A stretch of DNA of 24,844 nucleotides from Firm-04 sp045596625 (GTDB lineage Bacteria; Bacillota; Clostridia; Oscillospirales; Ruminococcaceae). The first letter of the stretch is position 1, and every line of letters begins with the position of its first letter. The notes beneath the pieces are model-generated. The model saw nothing but the letters and a program-made list of their open reading frames with translations. It had not been told where the DNA came from and did not search any database. Position numbers and translations under genes: made by a program. Shown here one piece after another: positions 23,260-24,844 of the stretch. Where the stretch lies: positions 1 through 24,844 of the forward strand of contig JAZOCU010000076.1 of assembly GCA_045596625.1 (NCBI GenBank), read 5' to 3'.

Positions 23260-23309
23260 GGGGTAAATTGTGATTTCTGATAATTTTTCACAAAATGCAA
23301 AATTTCCTC

Positions 23310-23338
23310 TTTACATTTCTTAAACTTTGTGATATAAT
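23310..23338 (+). promoter_or_regulatory. Sigma-A promoter of tRNA-Pro
   Basis: TTTACA (23310-23315), a 17-bp spacer and TATAAT (23333-23338) lie about 58 bp before tRNA-Pro. It diverges from the SRP RNA promoter, with about 50 bp of AT-rich DNA between the two -35 boxes. Confidence 0.85.
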
Positions 23339-23396
23339 GTTTAAGCAATCAGATAGAATCCTTGAATTTCTACATTGCTATTTTCGTTTTCCATTT

Positions 23397-23473
23397 CGAG
23401 ATGTGGCTCAGTTTGGTAGAGCGCTGCGTTCGGGACGCAGAGGCCGCAGGTTCAAATCCTGTCATCTCGACCA
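23397..23473 (+). tRNA. tRNA-Pro (anticodon CGG)
   Basis: A 77-nt tRNA: acceptor CGAGATG / CATCTCG, D arm GGCTCAGTTTGGTAGAGC, anticodon stem-loop CTGCGTTCGGGACGCAG (CGG, reads CCG codons), T arm GCAGGTTCAAATCCTGT, encoded CCA. It is a single-gene unit with its own promoter and terminator. Confidence 0.97.
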
Positions 23474-23477
23474 ATTC

Positions 23478-23516
23478 AAAAACCTCGTAGTTTCTTATAG
23501 ACTACGAGGTTTTTTC
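23478..23516 (+). terminator. Terminator of tRNA-Pro
   Basis: A perfect 11-bp stem, AACCTCGTAGT (23481-23491) / ACTACGAGGTT (23501-23511), with a 9-base loop and a T run. It lies just 7 bp after the tRNA. Confidence 0.95.
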
Positions 23517-23654
23517 TATTTTGCAGTTCATAACCGAATCACATACTGCAGTCAAAACCGTGAACACCTTTCTGATCGAAAGTAAAAGGATCATTGAAAA
23601 TAACATTTGAATCCTGCTGCGAAAACTGAGAGCATCCTGTGTCTAATAAGTGAA

Positions 23655-23670
23655 AAAGCAAATTTGCTTT
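23655..23670. other. Perfect 16-bp palindrome upstream of a tiny ORF
   Basis: AAAGCAAATTTGCTTT is a perfect palindrome 20 bp before the tiny ORF. It could be an operator for a dimeric regulator. The rest of 23517-23690 shows no gene and no clear promoter. Confidence 0.45.
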
Positions 23671-23690
23671 CAACGAAGGGAGGAAATCAA

Positions 23691-23765
23691 ATGGGCAACG
23701 ATTCTGCGGACAGGTTAAATGGAATCGGCAGCGGTATTGTTGCACTGATCAAAGCAGGAGAGTAA
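23691..23765 (+). CDS. Possible 24-residue peptide gene
   Basis: An ATG is preceded by GGGAGG with 7 bases between, one of the best ribosome binding sites in the window. The product has 24 residues: MGNDSADRLNGIG then SGIVALIKAGE. The second half could form a small amphipathic helix. A perfect palindrome lies upstream and a strong terminator 20 bp downstream, so the unit looks complete. The same frame is open back to 23604 with no good start, so it could instead be the tail of a decayed gene. I recognise no family. Confidence 0.35.
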   Translation: MGNDSADRLNGIGSGIVALIKAGE

Positions 23766-23785
23766 ATCTCTATATCTGTCAAAAC

Positions 23786-23816
23786 AAAGGCGACACAATA
23801 ATGTGTCGCCTTTTAT
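23786..23816 (+). terminator. Terminator after the tiny ORF
   Basis: A perfect 12-bp stem, AAAGGCGACACA / TGTGTCGCCTTT, with a 4-base loop and a TTTTATTT tail. Confidence 0.93.
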
Positions 23817-23863
23817 TTCTATCAATTGGTGAAGAAGCAACCGATCATTGCAGATAAACAATA

Positions 23864-23904
23864 AAAACCGAACTTATTATCGTTTGATAAAAAGCTCGGT
23901 TTTA
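23864..23904. repeat. Imperfect inverted repeat, terminator-like
   Basis: AAAACCGAACTTATTATC and GATAAAAAGCTCGGTTTT pair over about 18 bp with two or three mismatches. It could be a second terminator or the relic of a small mobile repeat. No gene is seen in 23766-24065. Confidence 0.6.
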
Positions 23905-23935
23905 TTGATGTGGCAAAAGACTCAATCTTTGATAC

Positions 23936-24000
23936 AATGCAACCGCCTTGCAGGGGTTCGTTTCTTTGCTTGGGGGTTGCATTTTGAGGAAGTGGTTGCA
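23936..24000 (+). other. Structured segment with mutually exclusive pairings before a terminator
   Basis: AATGCAACC (23936-23944) is complementary to GGTTGCATT (23975-23983), and its TGCAACC also matches a second GGTTGCA (23994-24000) that directly abuts the terminator stem. Only one pairing can form at a time. No promoter is certain. Neither strand holds a convincing gene here; a minus-strand reading of 71 codons covers it but lacks a ribosome binding site. Confidence 0.4.
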
Positions 24001-24034
24001 GAGGGTACGGCTTTTCAGTCGTACCCTCTTTTTC
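24001..24034 (+). terminator. Rho-independent terminator
   Basis: Stem GAGGGTACG (24001-24009) / CGTACCCTC (24020-24028), a 10-base loop and a run of five T after CTC. It is oriented for plus-strand transcripts; no T run follows it on the minus strand. Confidence 0.85.
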
Positions 24035-24065
24035 CATGATTATTACGACTTTTTACTACGATAAA

Positions 24066-24275
24066 TTAGCGACTTGTTTTTTTAGGCTGACCACATTTAG
24101 GACAGTTCTTAAGATTTGCCGGAAATGGCTGGCAACAATTTGAACAGTACACATTCCCAGCATTGTCGGAACTTTTCGCATTACCAATAGAATTATTCTT
24201 AATTTGCAGTATAAGCGCTACTGAAGAAATAATCAGGTTAATTCCGCAAATAACAATAATAACGATATCCATCAT
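24066..24275 (-). CDS. Small membrane protein with a C-terminal zinc ribbon
   Basis: 69 residues. The N-terminus is one membrane helix (IVIIVICGINLIISSVALIL, about 4-23). After a short polar linker comes a rubredoxin-like zinc ribbon: YCSNCCQPFPANLKNCPKCG (CxxC ... CxxC, about 43-62), then a basic tail (QPKKTSR). Such ribbons are common on small membrane proteins whose role is unknown. Of several close ATGs, 24273-24275 is chosen because GAGG lies 9 bases upstream. That site overlaps the stop of the truncated surface-protein gene, so the two were one operon before the IS insertion. Confidence 0.8.
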   Translation of the reverse strand: MMDIVIIVICGINLIISSVALILQIKNNSIGNAKSSDNAGNVYCSNCCQPFPANLKNCPKCGQPKKTSR

Positions 24276-24286
24276 ATACATTTACC

Positions 24287-24706
24287 TCAAAGTGACGTCT
24301 TGCGCTTTTTGCGTGCAATAACAAAAATTGTTCCACCAACAGCAGCAAGGAAAGCAACAATTGAACCTATGAATAATGGAGTGTTTTCAAACCAAAGAAT
24401 AAACACATTGGTTGTAATAAGGAAATCCTCAACGCCACCTTCAAGATGATTACCAGCGATATCATCCAACGTAACAACTAAATCTTGTGCAGATGATTTA
24501 CTTGGAATCTCAAGCGTATAAATCATTGTACCAGCCTCGTGTTCTGCATTGATAGTTTCACCATTCAATGTAAATACCACATTCTGAGCTTCCTTCTGAG
24601 AATTGTCATACACTTCAACTTCGACTCGCTTTTTATCAGTTCTGTACGGTTCCTCATTTGTAAATTCTGTCTTATCGTCGGCATCTCTGAAATATACAGT
24701 AGGATC
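24287..24706 (-). pseudogene. C-terminal remnant of a surface protein cut by an IS element
   Basis: About 139 codons remain, from DPTVYFRDADDKTEF to the stop. The visible part has one or two Ig-like beta-sandwich pieces (RVEVEVYDNSQKEAQNVVFT; TLEIPSKSSAQDLVVTLDDI then AGNHLEGG), a membrane helix (PLFIGSIVAFLAAVGGTIFV) and a basic cytoplasmic end (IARKKRKTSL). This is the tail of a cell-surface protein anchored in the membrane. At about 24707 the sequence passes into the end of an IS3-like element on the other strand, so the N-terminal part has been separated. The frame stays open into the IS, giving a hydrophobic extension that starts at a GTG with no ribosome binding site; I regard that start as spurious. 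Confidence 0.7.
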
Positions 24707-24725
24707 TGGTGCTATACTAAAAAAG

Positions 24726-24754
24726 TGGACAAAAAAGGAAAGACAAGGTATAAT
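24726..24754 (+). promoter_or_regulatory. Promoter of the IS transposase
   Basis: TGGACA (24726-24731), 17 bp, TATAAT (24749-24754), inside the left IS end and about 28 bp before the transposase ATG. Confidence 0.75.
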
Positions 24755-24782
24755 AGAATAAAACACCTGGAGGAAAAAAGAA

Positions 24783-24844
24783 ATGCCAAGAAAGAAAAAC
24801 ACTCGTTACACGGAAGAATTCAAGAAAACCATCGTAAACCTGCA
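24783..24844 (+). CDS. IS3-family transposase OrfA, N-terminal part only
   Basis: Twenty codons are visible before the window ends: MPRKKNTRYTEEFKKTIVNL. This is the usual opening of the helix-turn-helix OrfA protein of IS3-family elements, which binds the IS ends and, as a frameshift fusion with OrfB, forms the transposase. GGAGG lies 9 bases before the ATG. OrfB, frameshift site and right terminal repeat are outside the window, so completeness cannot be judged. Confidence 0.78.
   Translation, partial: MPRKKNTRYTEEFKKTIVNL

Larger units (their letters stand above)
24707..24844 (+). mobile_element. Left end of an IS3-family insertion sequence (cut by the window end)
   Basis: The element seems to begin with TGGTGCTATACTAAAAAAGT or 3 bases later, the kind of TG-starting terminal repeat seen in IS3 relatives of the IS150 type (AAAAAAGTGGACAAAAAAGG). 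It carries a promoter, a ribosome binding site and the start of a transposase. The exact boundary needs the right end or an empty site. Confidence 0.75.

Noticed and set aside
23449..23473. tRNA-Pro 3' end as an integration site (attB/attL) of a genomic island
   Set aside because: I found no second copy of the tRNA 3' end in the remaining sequence and no integrase in view.
23295..23585. Plus-strand open frame through tRNA-Pro
   Set aside because: It covers the promoter, tRNA and terminator; no start signal.
23822..24037. 71-codon minus-strand frame over the hairpin region
   Set aside because: No ribosome binding site, odd composition, and it consists largely of inverted repeats and a terminator.
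1..24844. CRISPR array, phage defence system, toxin-antitoxin pair or prophage
   Set aside because: No regularly spaced repeats, Cas proteins, nuclease/ATPase defence pairs or phage structural genes were seen on either strand.

Overview
The window most likely comes from a cellulosome-forming Ruminococcus or a close relative (Clostridia, Oscillospiraceae). This is inferred from gene content: three dockerin-bearing secreted proteins, a cohesin-type protein, an X-dockerin module of the kind described in R. flavefaciens CttA/ScaB, a dnaX-ybaB-recR cluster next to the SRP RNA, and an FHA/SEDS/transpeptidase operon as in Gram-positive bacteria. Strong ribosome binding sites, ATG/GTG/TTG starts, CCA-encoding tRNAs and consensus sigma-A promoters fit Firmicutes. 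No database search was possible, so species is not assigned.

Layout (almost everything is on the minus strand, so read from high to low coordinates). 23.2-16.9 kb: SRP RNA, a membrane TPR protein, dnaX, ybaB, recR, a HAD phosphatase, an amidohydrolase and a tRNA-dihydrouridine synthase, tightly packed and often overlapping by ATGA. 16.9-11.2 kb: a second operon with its own promoter, carrying an FHA protein, a SEDS glycosyltransferase, a class B PBP and, only 27 bp further, a secreted CotH-kinase protein with a dockerin. 11.1-10.0 kb: a membrane-anchored VanY-type carboxypeptidase, the only long plus-strand protein gene. 9.7-6.0 kb: mscL, metG and a secreted dockerin protein with a cohesin-like front module. 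5.8-5.6 kb: tRNA-Thr and tRNA-Tyr from a perfect consensus promoter. 5.6-2.7 kb: a Sel1-repeat protein, typA/bipA and a small unknown protein. 2.5-0 kb: an X-dockerin surface protein followed by the 5' part of a cohesin protein, the same order as cttA-scaE in R. flavefaciens.

The right end (23.3-24.8 kb) is different in character. A tRNA-Pro gene diverges from the SRP RNA promoter. It is followed by about 550 bp holding a tiny possible ORF, several strong hairpins and a sequence with mutually exclusive base pairings. Then come a zinc-ribbon membrane protein and the C-terminal remnant of a surface protein cut off by an IS3-family element, whose transposase runs out of the window.

The most noteworthy point is functional mixing of cell-wall growth and cellulosome biology. 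A dockerin-tagged CotH protein sits in the same apparent transcription unit as the FHA-SEDS-PBP wall-synthesis genes. Two of the three dockerin proteins share an unusual signal-peptide core ending in VLTVNG.
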